Shown piece after piece: positions 16,201 to 24,453 of a stretch of DNA of 26,909 nt (positions are counted from its first letter, which is position 1; each line of letters begins with the position of its first letter). The notes below the pieces were generated by a model, which was given only the letters and a program-made list of their open reading frames with translations, was not told the DNA's origin and did not search any database. The DNA is from an uncultured Collinsella sp. (GTDB lineage Bacteria; Actinomycetota; Coriobacteriia; Coriobacteriales; Coriobacteriaceae): contig CABUJL010000012.1 of NCBI GenBank assembly GCA_902491915.1, positions 1 through 26,909 of the forward strand, read 5' to 3'. A program made the position numbers and the translations under genes.

Positions 16201-16536
16201 ATCACCTACATCAGCGTACTGGAGCGCAAAAAGGAGATCGGCATCCTGCGCGCGATCGGCGCCTCGAAGCGCAACGTGACCAACGTATTCAATGCCGAGA
16301 CCTTTATCGAGGGCCTCATCGCCGGCGTCTTTGCCATTGTCGTCGTGGTGGCCGTGAGCTTCCCGGTTAATACCTGGGCGCTTGCTGCCAAACAAGTACC
16401 CAACCTGATGAGCCTGCCCGCGCAGGATGCGCTGGTGCTCATCGCAATTTCGGTACTGCTAACGGTCGTTGCCGGCCTGCTGCCTGCCCGCAGCGCATCC
16501 AAGAAGGACCCCGTGGAAGCCCTGCGCTCCGAATAA
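13282..16536 (+). CDS. ABC exporter: ATPase fused to FtsX/MacB-type permease with very large outer domain
   Basis: A 1084-residue fusion. Residues 1-225 are a MacB/LolD-type ATPase: Walker A GPSGSGKT (38-45), Q-loop Gln90, signature LSGGQ (142-146), Walker B IVLADEPTGALD (162-173) and the switch His in MVTHN. The permease begins with one helix at about 264-286 and ends with three helices and the FtsX signature LERKKEIGILRAIGASKRNV. Between them is an outside region of about 650 residues, far larger than in MacB, with a tandem DLSGLDLSGLDIDLSDV stretch and a long helical Gln/Ala-rich part. ATPase plus four-helix FtsX in one chain suggests lipoprotein or peptide export, or cell-wall hydrolase control, not import. 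ATG 13282 has AGGAGAGG 9 nt upstream; GTG 13255 in the same frame is an alternative start. It is a single-gene unit. Confidence 0.94.
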   Translation: MLELKGICKRYVTQSFTQVALDSVSLSFRDNEFVAILGPSGSGKTTMLNVIGGLDHFDSGDLLIDGISTKDFRDRDWDAYRNNRIGFVFQSYNLIPHQTILENVELALTLTGVGHAERRQRAREALEKVGLGEHVNKRPSQLSGGQMQRVAIARALINDPEIVLADEPTGALDSTTSVQVMDLLKDVARDRLVIMVTHNPELAYQYATRIVNLADGKITDDSDPFDAAKAARREAKPTRKTSMSFVTALGLSARNLMTKKGRTAMTAFAGSIGIIGIAAILALSNGVNGYIKKVEEDTLSSYPLTISKQDYDLSSMMGGQGVADDDSPENVDSSDDSAGGKAKGTDKIPVVTAVKDMFASVKSNDMTSFKAWLDAGGDGIDKEVNAIQYGYGVSPVVYRAGKGDEKPVRLVPNAMTEAMSGGASSAATVSMESMGTSVFNEMIDDQSLLDSQYDVVAGHWPTSANEAVMVLSSRGTVGDYTLYSIGALDINELNDLVNSAMTADGGVETPETGTDFTYDDALSTTFKVLSPADAYRKNEETGIWTDMSGDADFMAAKVADGIDVHIVGVVRPNETANASALSPGIAYTHALTRQLMERAADSQIVQEQLVHPETDVFTGKSFDELQGEAKQGVDLGSMFSVDEAALKSAFSFDTSALSGVAGGMDLSGLDLSGLDIDLSDVGKDIDFSDIMAKAPAPDFSGVFDGLELTPEQMQQVGTLANQLFTGFLQSDQFKALSPEDLKDASKLAAAFSAYLENDAAAQQCLAQLKALGGDALAERLQQAMTDYVQKQLAPYLQQAMDQVMKSISVQIAATVSAQLRAGAAGLMDQMATQMSSSFANLAGAMRVDASAFARAIHFNMDAEDLSSLMMSYAKASKLTYDNNLTTLGYADEADPISVKIFPCDFEAKERVLDHIDAYNKQVKAAGHDDRAISYTDYMGIIMGSVTDIVNTISLVLIAFVSISLVVSSIMIGIITYISVLERKKEIGILRAIGASKRNVTNVFNAETFIEGLIAGVFAIVVVVAVSFPVNTWALAAKQVPNLMSLPAQDALVLIAISVLLTVVAGLLPARSASKKDPVEALRSE

Positions 16537-16589
16537 TGTGACAAAGGGGCAGTCCCTTAGTCATGTTCGTTGATATGAGAGAAGAGTAG

Positions 16590-17543
16590 ATGATCCTTTC
16601 GCTGGCCCCCATGGAGGGAATTACCGGGCATGTGTTTCGTCGCGTGCATGCGGAGTGCTTTGGCGCGCTCGACTGTTATTACACGCCGTTTTTGCCGCCG
16701 CCGCGGGTGGGCAATCGCTTTGGCGGCAAGGCGTTTAAGGAGATCGATCCTGCCAATAACCAGGGGCTCAACGTGGTGCCTCAGTTGATGTCCAAGAACG
16801 CGGATGAGTTTGTGTGGGCGGCACAGGTGCTCGCCGACATGGGCTATCGAGAGGTCAATCTCAACTTGGGTTGCCCCTCGGGGACGGTTGTCGCCAAGGG
16901 CAAGGGCTCGGGTTTTTTGCGCCACTTGGACGAGCTCGAAGTGTTCTTGAGCGATGTGTGCGAACGTTCGCCGTTGCCGGTGTCGGTAAAAACCAGGCTG
17001 GGGCTGGAGAGCGACGACGAATACGAGCGCGTGCTCGATCTGTATTGCCGCATGCCGCTGGCAGAGCTGATCGTGCATCCGCGCGTACAGAAGGACCGTT
17101 ATACGGGCTCGCCGCGCAAAGAGTTTTATGGCGAGACGTTGGAGCGGGCACCGTTTCCGGTGGCATACAACGGCGACATTTTTGATCTTGAGGATATGGA
17201 CGCGCTGGTGGAGGCCTATCCTGCTACGCGCCACGTGATGCTGGGACGCGGGTTGCTCGCGAACCCTGCGCTGGCACGCATGATCAACGGCGGTCCTGTT
17301 GCCACAGCAGCCGAGCTGCAGCGTTTCCACGACACGCTGTTTGCGGCATATGCAAAAGAGATTGGCGGTAACGCGGTTTTTCGCATGAAGGAGTGGTGGT
17401 TCTACGCCAAATGCGCCTTCGCCGACCCCGCTACCGTTCATAAACTCGTACGTAAGACTAAAAGGGTCGACGAATACCGCGCCGCCGTCGATCGCGTCTT
17501 TCGCGAGCAGCCACTTGCACCCATAGCCCGCTTCCACGGCTAG
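16590..17543 (+). CDS. dus: tRNA-dihydrouridine synthase
   Basis: A 317-residue FMN-dependent enzyme that reduces uridine to dihydrouridine in the tRNA D-loop region. It has the TIM-barrel start LSLAPMEGITGHVFR, the catalytic loop NLNLGCPSGTV with Cys95, VSVKTRLG with the flavin-side Lys134, LIVHPRV with the conserved His, YNGDI, and the phosphate-binding GRGLLANP. Normally GA is followed by a Leu-rich stretch after the Cys loop; here KGKGSGFL takes its place, as in the shorter Dus of this lineage. ATG 16590 follows GAGAGAAGAG. The gene is 53 bp after the exporter and ends at the hairpin repeat at 17551-17594. Confidence 0.95.
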   Translation: MILSLAPMEGITGHVFRRVHAECFGALDCYYTPFLPPPRVGNRFGGKAFKEIDPANNQGLNVVPQLMSKNADEFVWAAQVLADMGYREVNLNLGCPSGTVVAKGKGSGFLRHLDELEVFLSDVCERSPLPVSVKTRLGLESDDEYERVLDLYCRMPLAELIVHPRVQKDRYTGSPRKEFYGETLERAPFPVAYNGDIFDLEDMDALVEAYPATRHVMLGRGLLANPALARMINGGPVATAAELQRFHDTLFAAYAKEIGGNAVFRMKEWWFYAKCAFADPATVHKLVRKTKRVDEYRAAVDRVFREQPLAPIARFHG

Positions 17544-17550
17544 TTGGTCG

Positions 17551-17594
17551 TTGGGGACGTTCTTTAACGACTAGTCATTTAAGAACGTCCCCAA
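17551..17594. repeat. Palindromic dispersed repeat, copy 1
   Basis: TTGGGGACGTTCTT (17551-17564) and AAGAACGTCCCCAA (17581-17594) form a perfect 14-bp inverted repeat. The 16-nt centre contains GACTAGTC. It lies between the convergent dus and glutaredoxin genes, where the hairpin could also end transcription. The same arms and centre recur at 24454-24534. Confidence 0.9.
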
Positions 17595-17607
17595 TGGCTG
17601 TGTTGCA

Positions 17608-17853
17608 CTAGAGCAGGTTCTCCTGCATCCACGCGATGATGTCGTTCGACTCGTAGAGCGGCTTGCCGTCAATGAACAGGCAGGGAACCTGGCGTTTTCC
17701 GCCGACGGCGATAAGAGTCTGCTCGGCATCGGAATCGGTCGAGATATTGCGTTCGGGAATGGTCACGCCGTTATCGGCCAAAAAGCGCTTGACCTTTATG
17801 CAGTACGGGCAGCCGGTCATAACGTACAGAGCGAGCTCGTGATCAGTAGCCAT
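17608..17853 (-). CDS. Glutaredoxin-like protein
   Basis: An 81-residue thiol-disulfide protein with active site CPYC (15-18) in YVMTGCPYCIKVKRFL, the cis-Pro region RQVPCLFIDGKPLYES, and the final helix NDIIAWMQENLL. ATG 17853 has TTGGAGACCT just upstream and gives a normal glutaredoxin length; an upstream start at 17892 would add a non-family leader. A second cysteine follows the cis-Pro (VPC), which is uncommon. It sits 51 bp after the XRE/TipAS regulator on the same strand. Confidence 0.93.
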   Translation of the reverse strand: MATDHELALYVMTGCPYCIKVKRFLADNGVTIPERNISTDSDAEQTLIAVGGKRQVPCLFIDGKPLYESNDIIAWMQENLL

Positions 17854-17904
17854 AGGTCTCCAATCGGTTGCGGTTTTGATTGAAATACCCAAAGCCGCCG
17901 TGGT

Positions 17905-18732
17905 CTATGCGCGCGCCAACGACGACTCGATCGCCTGGACCAGAAACGCCGTGGCTCCGGTGCCGCAGGGCTTGTCGTAGTAGTCAACAAAGCGCTGGTC
18001 GGCAAGATAACCGTGGGCGAGACCCAGGTACGCTTCATTCTGGGGTTCGCGTCCCCAGTTGAGAGCAATCCAGCGACGATGCATCGCGACAAGCTTGCGA
18101 GCCTCGCTTCCATCCGCATCGCCGTCGCCCATGACAATCGAGAGCTGGCCCAGAATAGCGCGTTCAAGTTCCTTCATGTCGTTCCATGTCTCGGGGTCCA
18201 TATCCAGCAGCGCTTCGTTTGCTGCATCGATAGCCTCATCGCCATAGCGCGCCCGCGCCTCGGCACCGTAGCGCTCTTCGTTTTCTTGCACGGCGCGCCA
18301 GCGCTCCAGTTGCGGCAGGACGGCGCCCATGAGCGAGACGGCTTCGTCGAGCGACATGCCGGTGTTTTGTGCCAGGCGCGGGGCACAATCCTCGATCATT
18401 GCCTCCATGGTGGTGTCGTAGGTGTACTTGCCGTGGTCGTAGCACCACTTGCAGTAATGATCGGTCGCGGTGCCCGCAGCATCGGTGCCGCAGTCGTCGG
18501 GCGTGAGTATCATGCCGCAGCTCTGGCAATAGTGCTCGGGCATTTCGAGCAGGTGAGACAGGGGCTCGCCGGTTACGGTGGCAATGAGCTTCATCATGTC
18601 GATGCCCGGGGTGACCTCGTCGCGCTCCCAACGGCTGACGGCTTGGCGCGTGACAAAGAGCTTGGCGGCGAGCTGCTCTTGGGTAAGGTGATGGGCGCGA
18701 CGGATGGCAATGAGCTTTTCTGCAAAGGCCAT
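17905..18732 (-). CDS. Transcriptional regulator: XRE HTH, zinc ribbon and TipAS-like domain
   Basis: A 275-residue three-domain protein. Residues 5-62 are an XRE helix-turn-helix (LTQEQLAAKLFVTRQAVSRW). Residues 66-110 form a zinc ribbon with Cys69, Cys72, Cys94 and Cys97 (YCQSCGMIL and HYCKWCYDHG). Residues about 150-272 look like the TipAS ligand-binding fold: a helical bundle ending LGLAHGYLADQRFVDYYDKP then GTGATAFLVQAIES. TipAS normally follows a MerR domain and binds thiopeptide antibiotics covalently through a Cys; here it is attached to an XRE domain, and the only nearby Cys is in KPCGTG. The start has AAAGGAG 6 nt upstream. Probable target is itself and the glutaredoxin gene; that is inference. 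The TipAS call rests on pattern memory. Confidence 0.85.
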   Translation of the reverse strand: MAFAEKLIAIRRAHHLTQEQLAAKLFVTRQAVSRWERDEVTPGIDMMKLIATVTGEPLSHLLEMPEHYCQSCGMILTPDDCGTDAAGTATDHYCKWCYDHGKYTYDTTMEAMIEDCAPRLAQNTGMSLDEAVSLMGAVLPQLERWRAVQENEERYGAEARARYGDEAIDAANEALLDMDPETWNDMKELERAILGQLSIVMGDGDADGSEARKLVAMHRRWIALNWGREPQNEAYLGLAHGYLADQRFVDYYDKPCGTGATAFLVQAIESSLARA

Positions 18733-18860
18733 AGCGGCTCCTTTCTGCTGGTTGATGGCTTAAGCATACGCGGCGGCAGGCGCCCCTCCAAGCAACCGTT
18801 GGTTGCACGACGGGAGACCTCGGCGAAGAATTGCGCGCAACGTCCCACGCCTCCATGCCG

Positions 18861-18866
18861 TACAAT
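18861..18866 (+). promoter_or_regulatory. -10 box placing the trmO transcript start at its start codon
   Basis: TACAAT lies 7 nt before the preferred ATG at 18874, which would put the transcription start at or within a base of the ATG. There is no Shine-Dalgarno-like sequence before that ATG. A -35 at good spacing is not evident. The combination suggests a leaderless mRNA. Confidence 0.4.
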
Positions 18867-18873
18867 GACCGGC

Positions 18874-19611
18874 ATGGAACCTATTGCACACATACATACC
18901 GACCTGCCGCAGAAGTTCGGCATCCCACGCAACAGCTTTTTGGCGCCCCATCTGCAGGGACGCATCGTTTTTGAGCCGGAATTTGCCTCTAATGCAGCAG
19001 TTGAGGGCTTGGACTCCTTCTCTCACCTATGGCTGCTGTGGCGCTTCGAAAACGGCACGCCCGGCGGCACGGCTAAGGACATAGCTGCCGACGCCAAAAC
19101 GCAGGACAGGTCCGGCACCAACGCAAAATGGTCGAAAACCGTGCGCCCGCCGCGTCTGGGCGGAGCCGAACGTGTGGGAGTGTTTGCCACGCGCAGTCCG
19201 TTTCGCCCTAATCCCATCGGGCTCACCTGCGTCAAGTTCGATCGTGTCGAGCTCACCGATGACGGCCCCATCATTCATGTGCTGGGGGCCGACCTGCGTG
19301 ACGGCACGCCCATCTACGATATCAAGCCCTACATCCCGTTTGCGGACTGTCATCCGGATGCGACCGGCGGCTGGATTGAGGACGCTCCGTGGCAAGAGCT
19401 CGACGTCGAGTTCCCGCAAGCTCTTCAAGACATGGTCCCACCCGCAAAGCTCCCCGGTCTGGTCGAGGTTCTTCGCCAAGATCCGCGCCGCGCGGGCAGC
19501 AAGCACGAGCCAAACCGCGTTTACCACTTGGCCTACGCCGGACTCGACATATCTTTTACGGTCGATGAAACCCAGCTAACCGTGGTCGCCGTCAACGACG
19601 CGCAAGACTAA
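18874..19611 (+). CDS. trmO: TrmO, tRNA t6A37 N6-methyltransferase
   Basis: A 245-residue TsaA/VirR-family protein, which methylates the N6 of threonylcarbamoyl-adenosine 37 using SAM. Family motifs are FGIPRNSFLAPHLQGRIVFE, DSFSHLWLLWRFE, the core GVFATRSPFRPNPIGLTCVK, and LRDGTPIYDIKPYIPFADC. The C-terminal extension (from about 190) ends with YHLAYAGLDISFTVDE, as in full-length TrmO. ATG 18874 is the preferred start; ATG 18865 in the same frame adds three residues. It is divergent from the XRE/TipAS regulator, with 141 bp between them. Confidence 0.92.
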   Translation: MEPIAHIHTDLPQKFGIPRNSFLAPHLQGRIVFEPEFASNAAVEGLDSFSHLWLLWRFENGTPGGTAKDIAADAKTQDRSGTNAKWSKTVRPPRLGGAERVGVFATRSPFRPNPIGLTCVKFDRVELTDDGPIIHVLGADLRDGTPIYDIKPYIPFADCHPDATGGWIEDAPWQELDVEFPQALQDMVPPAKLPGLVEVLRQDPRRAGSKHEPNRVYHLAYAGLDISFTVDETQLTVVAVNDAQD

Positions 19612-19722
19612 CCAGCCATTCGTCCGCACCCGTCAAATTAAGCGCCAAACCCCATGCCAAAATCGCCCGTGCTGGTGGACAATAACGCCTACCAAAACAA
19701 TCACTTTGCGCGGGAGTTCAGC

Positions 19723-20937
19723 ATGAAATACGACTTTAGCTCGCTTATCGACCGCCACGGCATGGACTCCATCGCCGTTGACTCTTGGGGCGAGATCCCC
19801 GGCATGGCTCCGAACGCACCCGACGAGGGCTTCGACCGCATTCCCATGGGGGTGGCCGACATGAATTTCGCCACGGTGCCCACGGTCCAGGAGCACATCA
19901 TTCAGCGCGCTCAGCATCCCATGTTTGGCTACTTTAACCCGCGCGCCGAGTACTTCGACCGCATCATCGAATGGCAGAGCCGCCGCAATGGCGTCGAGGG
20001 CCTGCGCCCTGAACATATCGGCTACGAAAACGGCGTGCTGGGCGGTGTCGTGTCGACGCTGCGCGCGTATGTCCAGCCGGGCGATGCAGTGCTGGTCCAT
20101 AGCCCCACCTACATTGGTTTTACCAAGTCCATCGAAGCTGCGGGCTATCGCATTGTCCACAGCCCGCTTAAACTCGACGACCAGGGCGTGTGGCGCATGG
20201 ACTTTGAGGACATGGAGTGCAAACTCGCCCAAAACCACATCCATGCCGCGGTGTTCTGCTCACCGCACAATCCCTGCGGCCGCGTATGGGAGCGTGACGA
20301 GATCGAGCGCGCCATGGACATCTACCGCCAGCACGATTGCGTGGTGATCTCGGACGAGATTTGGTCCGATATCATCCTGCCGGGACACAAGCATATTCCG
20401 ACGCAGTCGGTAAGCGAGGACGCCCGCATGCGCACGGTTGCCCTCTATGCGCCCAGCAAGACGTTCAACCTGGCGGGCCTGGTCGGCAGCTACCACATCA
20501 TCTATAACGAGACGCTGCGCGACCGCGTGTGCGCCGTGTCCGACAAGACCCACTACAACGAGATGAACGTCCTCTCTATGCATGCGCTTATCGGTGCCTA
20601 CCAGCCGCAGGGCTACGAGTGGGTGGACGAGCTCAACCAGGTGCTTGCCGGCAATATCGAGTACTTCTGCAATTACGTGGACGAGCATTTTGAGGGCGTG
20701 TCCTATTCGCGTCCGCAGGGCACGTACATGGTGTTTCTGGACTGCACCGAGTGGTGCCGCGAGCATGGCCGCGATATTCAGTGGCTGCTCGACGAGGGGG
20801 CGCGCGTGGGCGTGGGGTATCAGGACGGCCGCCCGTTCCACGGGCCCTGCCACATTCGCGTGAATCTGGCGCTGCCGCTTTCGCGCGTAAGGGAAGCGTG
20901 CGACCGCCTGGACCGCTACGTTTTTAATGCACGGTAA
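19723..20937 (+). CDS. MalY/PatB-type PLP-dependent aminotransferase (likely cystathionine beta-lyase)
   Basis: A 404-residue fold-type I enzyme. ATG 19723 is preceded by GCGGGAGTTCAGC, while the longer frame upstream has no family-like residues. Motifs are PMGVADMNFATVP near the start, YENGVLGGVVSTL, CSPHNPCGRVW, VVISDEIWSDIILPG with cofactor Asp211, and YAPSKTFNLAGLVGSY with the PLP-binding Lys246. The C-terminus GPCHIRVNLALPLSRV carries the carboxylate-binding Arg. The MalY/PatB group splits C-S bonds of cystathionine or cysteine conjugates; the exact substrate cannot be read here. It is 111 bp after trmO, probably with its own promoter. Confidence 0.93.
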   Translation: MKYDFSSLIDRHGMDSIAVDSWGEIPGMAPNAPDEGFDRIPMGVADMNFATVPTVQEHIIQRAQHPMFGYFNPRAEYFDRIIEWQSRRNGVEGLRPEHIGYENGVLGGVVSTLRAYVQPGDAVLVHSPTYIGFTKSIEAAGYRIVHSPLKLDDQGVWRMDFEDMECKLAQNHIHAAVFCSPHNPCGRVWERDEIERAMDIYRQHDCVVISDEIWSDIILPGHKHIPTQSVSEDARMRTVALYAPSKTFNLAGLVGSYHIIYNETLRDRVCAVSDKTHYNEMNVLSMHALIGAYQPQGYEWVDELNQVLAGNIEYFCNYVDEHFEGVSYSRPQGTYMVFLDCTEWCREHGRDIQWLLDEGARVGVGYQDGRPFHGPCHIRVNLALPLSRVREACDRLDRYVFNAR

Positions 20938-20951
20938 GTGAGCACTGCATG

Positions 20952-20985
20952 CGGGGTCTTCTGCCAAGTCGGCTGGAAGGCCCCG
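20952..20985 (+). terminator. Hairpin between convergent aminotransferase and flavoprotein genes
   Basis: CGGGG (20952-20956) and CTTC (20958-20961) pair with CCCCG (20981-20985) and GAAG (20976-20979), with one T-G mismatch between stems. There is no strong U-tract, so termination strength is uncertain. Confidence 0.4.
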
Positions 20986-21032
20986 TGTGGTAAGGCATCT
21001 GTAACCATTGGGCGCAGACCTGCTGCGGAGGT

Positions 21033-21512
21033 TTATTTTTCCTGAATCTGCTTGCCGCAAAGATGCTCAATCGAAATCTCGTAGAGTTGGACGCCCTTGA
21101 TGTCTTTGGCGATTTCCTCTTCGACCTCCTCGGCAGAAGGGTAGTACTTAAGGGCGAGCTGGCGGACTTTGTCCTCGATAAACGCGGGGGTGTCATTCGC
21201 CAGGCGACAGCGGCCAAAGACCACGGTACTCATAACGTAGGGAGCCCAGTCACCGTCCTTGTAACACTCGTTGCCGTAAACGGTAAAGCAGACCTTGTCA
21301 TCGCGCTTGAGTGAATCGACCTTGTGGCCGGCCTTGGCGCCATGGAAATAAATCTTGTCGTGCTCGGTGTCAAAGAAGTAGTTGACGGGAATGGCGTACG
21401 GGTAGCCATCGTCGCCGTTGACGGCAAAGACGCCGCGCTTGCAGGTGGCGAGCAGTTCGCGCGCTTCCTCGTCAGTGATGGCGCGTTTCTTTCGACGTAA
21501 GGGCCTAAACAT
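21033..21512 (-). CDS. Pyridoxamine 5'-phosphate oxidase-fold flavin-binding protein (NimA-like)
   Basis: A 159-residue split-barrel flavoprotein of the small PNPOx/NimA class. ATG 21512 has AAAGGAAG about 8 nt upstream and leads into a basic head (MFRPLRRKKRAI). Family signs are EARELLATCKRGVFAVNGDD, GYPYAIPVNYFFD, KIYFHGAKAGHKVDSLKRDD, KVCFTVYGN and the tail IKGVQLYEISIEHLCGKQ. Such proteins bind FMN or F420-like cofactors and are poorly characterised; some reduce nitroimidazoles. It follows the amber-interrupted sensor kinase by 42 bp on the same strand and may share its transcript. Confidence 0.9.
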   Translation of the reverse strand: MFRPLRRKKRAITDEEARELLATCKRGVFAVNGDDGYPYAIPVNYFFDTEHDKIYFHGAKAGHKVDSLKRDDKVCFTVYGNECYKDGDWAPYVMSTVVFGRCRLANDTPAFIEDKVRQLALKYYPSAEEVEEEIAKDIKGVQLYEISIEHLCGKQIQEK

Positions 21513-21554
21513 CGTTGGCTTCCTTTCTGGTCGTGCGTGGTGGTTGAGCACAAA

Positions 21555-24365
21555 CTATAGCGAAACGGATCCGTTTTTCTTGATGCGGGCGAGTATGTTT
21601 TTGAGCTTGTTAAAGTCGAGCGGTTTGGACAGATGGGCGTTCATGCCGGCGTCGTGTGCCGCCTTGGCGTCTTCGGCAAAGGCATTGGCGGTGAGCGCGA
21701 TGATGGGGATATCGGCTGCATCGACCTTCTCGCTCAGGCGAATCGCGCGGGTTGCCTCATAGCCGTCCATGTCCGGCATCATAATGTCCATCAGAATGGC
21801 ATCGAAGCTGCCGGCGGGACGGCCAACGTATAGGTCGACCGCTTCGTTGCCATCGGCGGCGCGAGTTACGACAATGCCTTCGCTTTCGAGCAGCGCCTGG
21901 GCAATCTCGGCATTGAGCTCGTTATCTTCTGCCAAAAGAACGTTCATGCCGGCAAGCGAGCAGCTGTCTGCTTGCTCGTCCGCGCGTTCTCTTGCCTGAG
22001 GGTCTTTGTCGATATCGAGCGGAATCTGGACGTTGAACGTACTCCCCACGCCAACCTCACTCGAAATCTCAATCGTGCCGCCCATCAGTTCAATAAGCGA
22101 CTTGACGATTGGCATGCCCATGCCGGTTCCTTGGAACTTGCTGCGCGCATCGTCACCTTCTTGGGCAAACGGCTCATAGATATGCTTTAAAAACTTGGGA
22201 GTCATACCAATGCCGGTGTCCGAAACGCTAAAGCAAAAGAGAGCGCGCCCGTTATCGAGTGGCTTGGTCTTTGAGCTAAAGGTGACGGAGCCGCCGTGCT
22301 TGTTGTACTTAATGCTGTTGTCTAACAGGTTGATCATGATCTGTCGGATATGGGTGGGGCTGCCGATCATGTATGGCCCCGTGGCGTACGGCAGACTATT
22401 GTCCTGCATTGTGATGCCGTTACTGGACGCGCGGAGCTTGCACAGCACCAGTGTATCGTCACAGAGCTCTTTGAGGTTAAAAGGCGCATGCTCCAGTGTT
22501 AGCTTGCGGTCTTCGATTTTGCCCATCTCGAGGATGTCGTTGATTAGCGAGAGCAGGTGATTGGCGGCAACGCGCGCCTTGGCACGGCTCTCGCGGGCGA
22601 CTTGGATATCGCCTTCCTTCAATTCCTCGATCTCGATAAGGCCCAGGATACCGTTGAGCGGCGTACGGATGTCGTGGCTCATGCGCGTGAGGAATGCCGT
22701 CTTGGCGGCGTTGGCGGCATCGGCTTTTTTGCGCTCGGTCCGAGCGCGCACGAGCGCCCAGATGAGCAGGACGATGCCGACCGACAACATACCGATGAGG
22801 GCAGCTGCAACGGCGGCACGGTTGCGATAAAGGAATTGAAGCGTGTTGGATTCCTGGGCCGTGTACGACGTGGAGGAGTAATTGCTTGCGGAGAGCGATT
22901 CTCCGGCATTGATGATGCCCTTGTTGATGATTCCCAACAGCTCGGGTTTTCCGCGCGAAATCCAGCACGAGAGCTCACAGGTGTCAGGGAGCTCGGTCGT
23001 CTCGTAGCCTTCGAGATCATAACGGCCGCCGATGGTTTTTACACGTGAACTGGGAGCGACGATGCAGTGTGCCGTTCCCTTCCTGAGGGCGTCGAACGCT
23101 TCATCGGCGGATTGGTATTCGGTCACGGTCGCTGTGGGGAACAGACTTTCAAGTACATTTTGGTTGATAAACGATGATTTGGTGCAGGCGATGTTCTGAA
23201 GGTCTTTGTTCAGGTTGCCGCCGGTGTGGATGGCGGTGAGGGACACGGTTCCCAACGATACCGACTGCACAACGCCAGATTGCTCGGCAAACCAGTAATC
23301 TCGGTATACCGGCAGCGCAGCGTCGATGCTTCCCTTTGACAGGGCCTATGACATCATCTTGTAGTTATCAAAGGCGACGGTTTTGACCGTAATGCCAAAT
23401 TTATCGTGCAACGTCGTCGCAAGCGATGCGAGCGAACCTTCCATTTTGCCGCCTTCGTCTTCGTTGCAGTAGGGGAGTTTGCCCGTAATGTAGCCGAGCG
23501 TGATGGTGTTGTCATTTGCTTTGAGCCAGGAACGTTCGGGGCCGTTGAGCGATGATGAACCGCTGTTTTGGGCCGAGTAGTTAGATTTGACTTCGTCGAT
23601 ATAGCGTGGGTTGACGCGGGCGATTGCCGACATGGCGGCATTGATGTCGTCCCTTAGGTCGGGGCGGCTTTTGGGGACGGCAAAGTAGTAGTCGCTCGAA
23701 CCAACGTAGAACATGGGCGACGCCTCGGGCGACGAGAGCGTGTCGTTCATGATGATGGCGTCGACCTCGCCGTTTGTGAGCGCGCCAAAGAGGGCGCCGC
23801 CAGTGTCGATTTCTTTATAGGTGCAGGTAATGCCTTCGTTGGCGAGCCACTGCTGGCCAACGAAGGTTTGCATAACGTCGGGGTTGTAGCCGATGGTAAG
23901 GCCTTGGAGCGCTTGGGGGTCGCCCTTGGCCAGATCGTCGCGATCGGGCTTGGCGTAGATGTAGTAGCGCTCGGTGCCCTCTGGGTTCGAGGAAAAGAGC
24001 AGCTTTTGGGCGCGTTCCTCGGAGTAGGAGATGTTGGGCATGAGGTCGATCTCGCCTGCCTCGAGCATGTCCATAAGCTCGGTGAAGGTGCCGGAGACGT
24101 ATTCGTATCGCCAGCCGGGCGTGTAGTACGACAGGGTCTGGAGGTACTCGTAGCCCCATCCCGAGAGACGCTCCCCGGGGGTGCCGTTCTGGAAGCCTTC
24201 GCTGTTGACGAGCCAACCAACGCGGACCGTCTTGACTGGCTGACTAGAGTCATCGGCAAAAGCCTGGACAGGCGCGATAGAACTCAGCACGACAAGCGCG
24301 GCAAGCACAACGGCCAGGGCGCGATATATAACTGAACGAAGGACAGTGGCAGCTCTCACATGCAA
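21555..24365 (-). pseudogene. Hybrid sensor kinase with two SBP_bac_3 domains, interrupted by one amber codon
   Basis: A single 936-codon frame contains one in-frame TAG at 23348-23346, codon 340. Upstream: signal peptide ending QAFADD, then solute-binding domain 1 (about 45-270; VGWLVNSEGFQNG, EIDLMPNISYSEERAQKLLF), then the start of domain 2 (ITLGYITGKLPYCNED). After the stop the same frame continues domain 2 without a break (ALSKGSIDAALPVYRDYW), a membrane helix (about 517-540), HisKA with MSHDIRTPLNG (His564), the ATPase (NLLDNSIKYN, SDTGIGMTP, GTGMGMPIVKSLI) and a receiver with Asp860 in ILMDIMMPDMDGYE. The layout is EvgS/BvgS-like. CAG (Gln) to TAG is the likely single change. The rest of the frame is undamaged, so the lesion is recent, or it is a sequence error. 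The downstream part alone would lack a signal peptide. Confidence 0.88.
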
Positions 24366-24453
24366 TCCTAACGAATCGAGACATTACCGCATAAGGATAC
24401 CAGCTCAACCTGCCCAGTCGGCAGCTGCACCGCTAAACGCTCCCGCCCGGCAG

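Noticed and set aside
16541..16565. Possible third copy of the GGGGAC hairpin repeat (AAAGGGGCAGTCCCTTAGTCA)
   Set aside because: It shares only GGGG and TAGTCA and lacks an inverted partner; too weak.
16557..17537. Minus-strand open frame of 326 codons opposite dus
   Set aside because: The plus-strand frame has the Dus catalytic motifs; the minus product has none.
18013..18873. Upstream part of the open frame that contains trmO
   Set aside because: It runs antisense to the XRE/TipAS regulator; the TrmO family begins at 18874.
21563..21576. Perfect palindrome AAACGGATCCGTTT as a terminator
   Set aside because: It has no loop and lies within the last codons of the sensor-kinase frame; likely chance.
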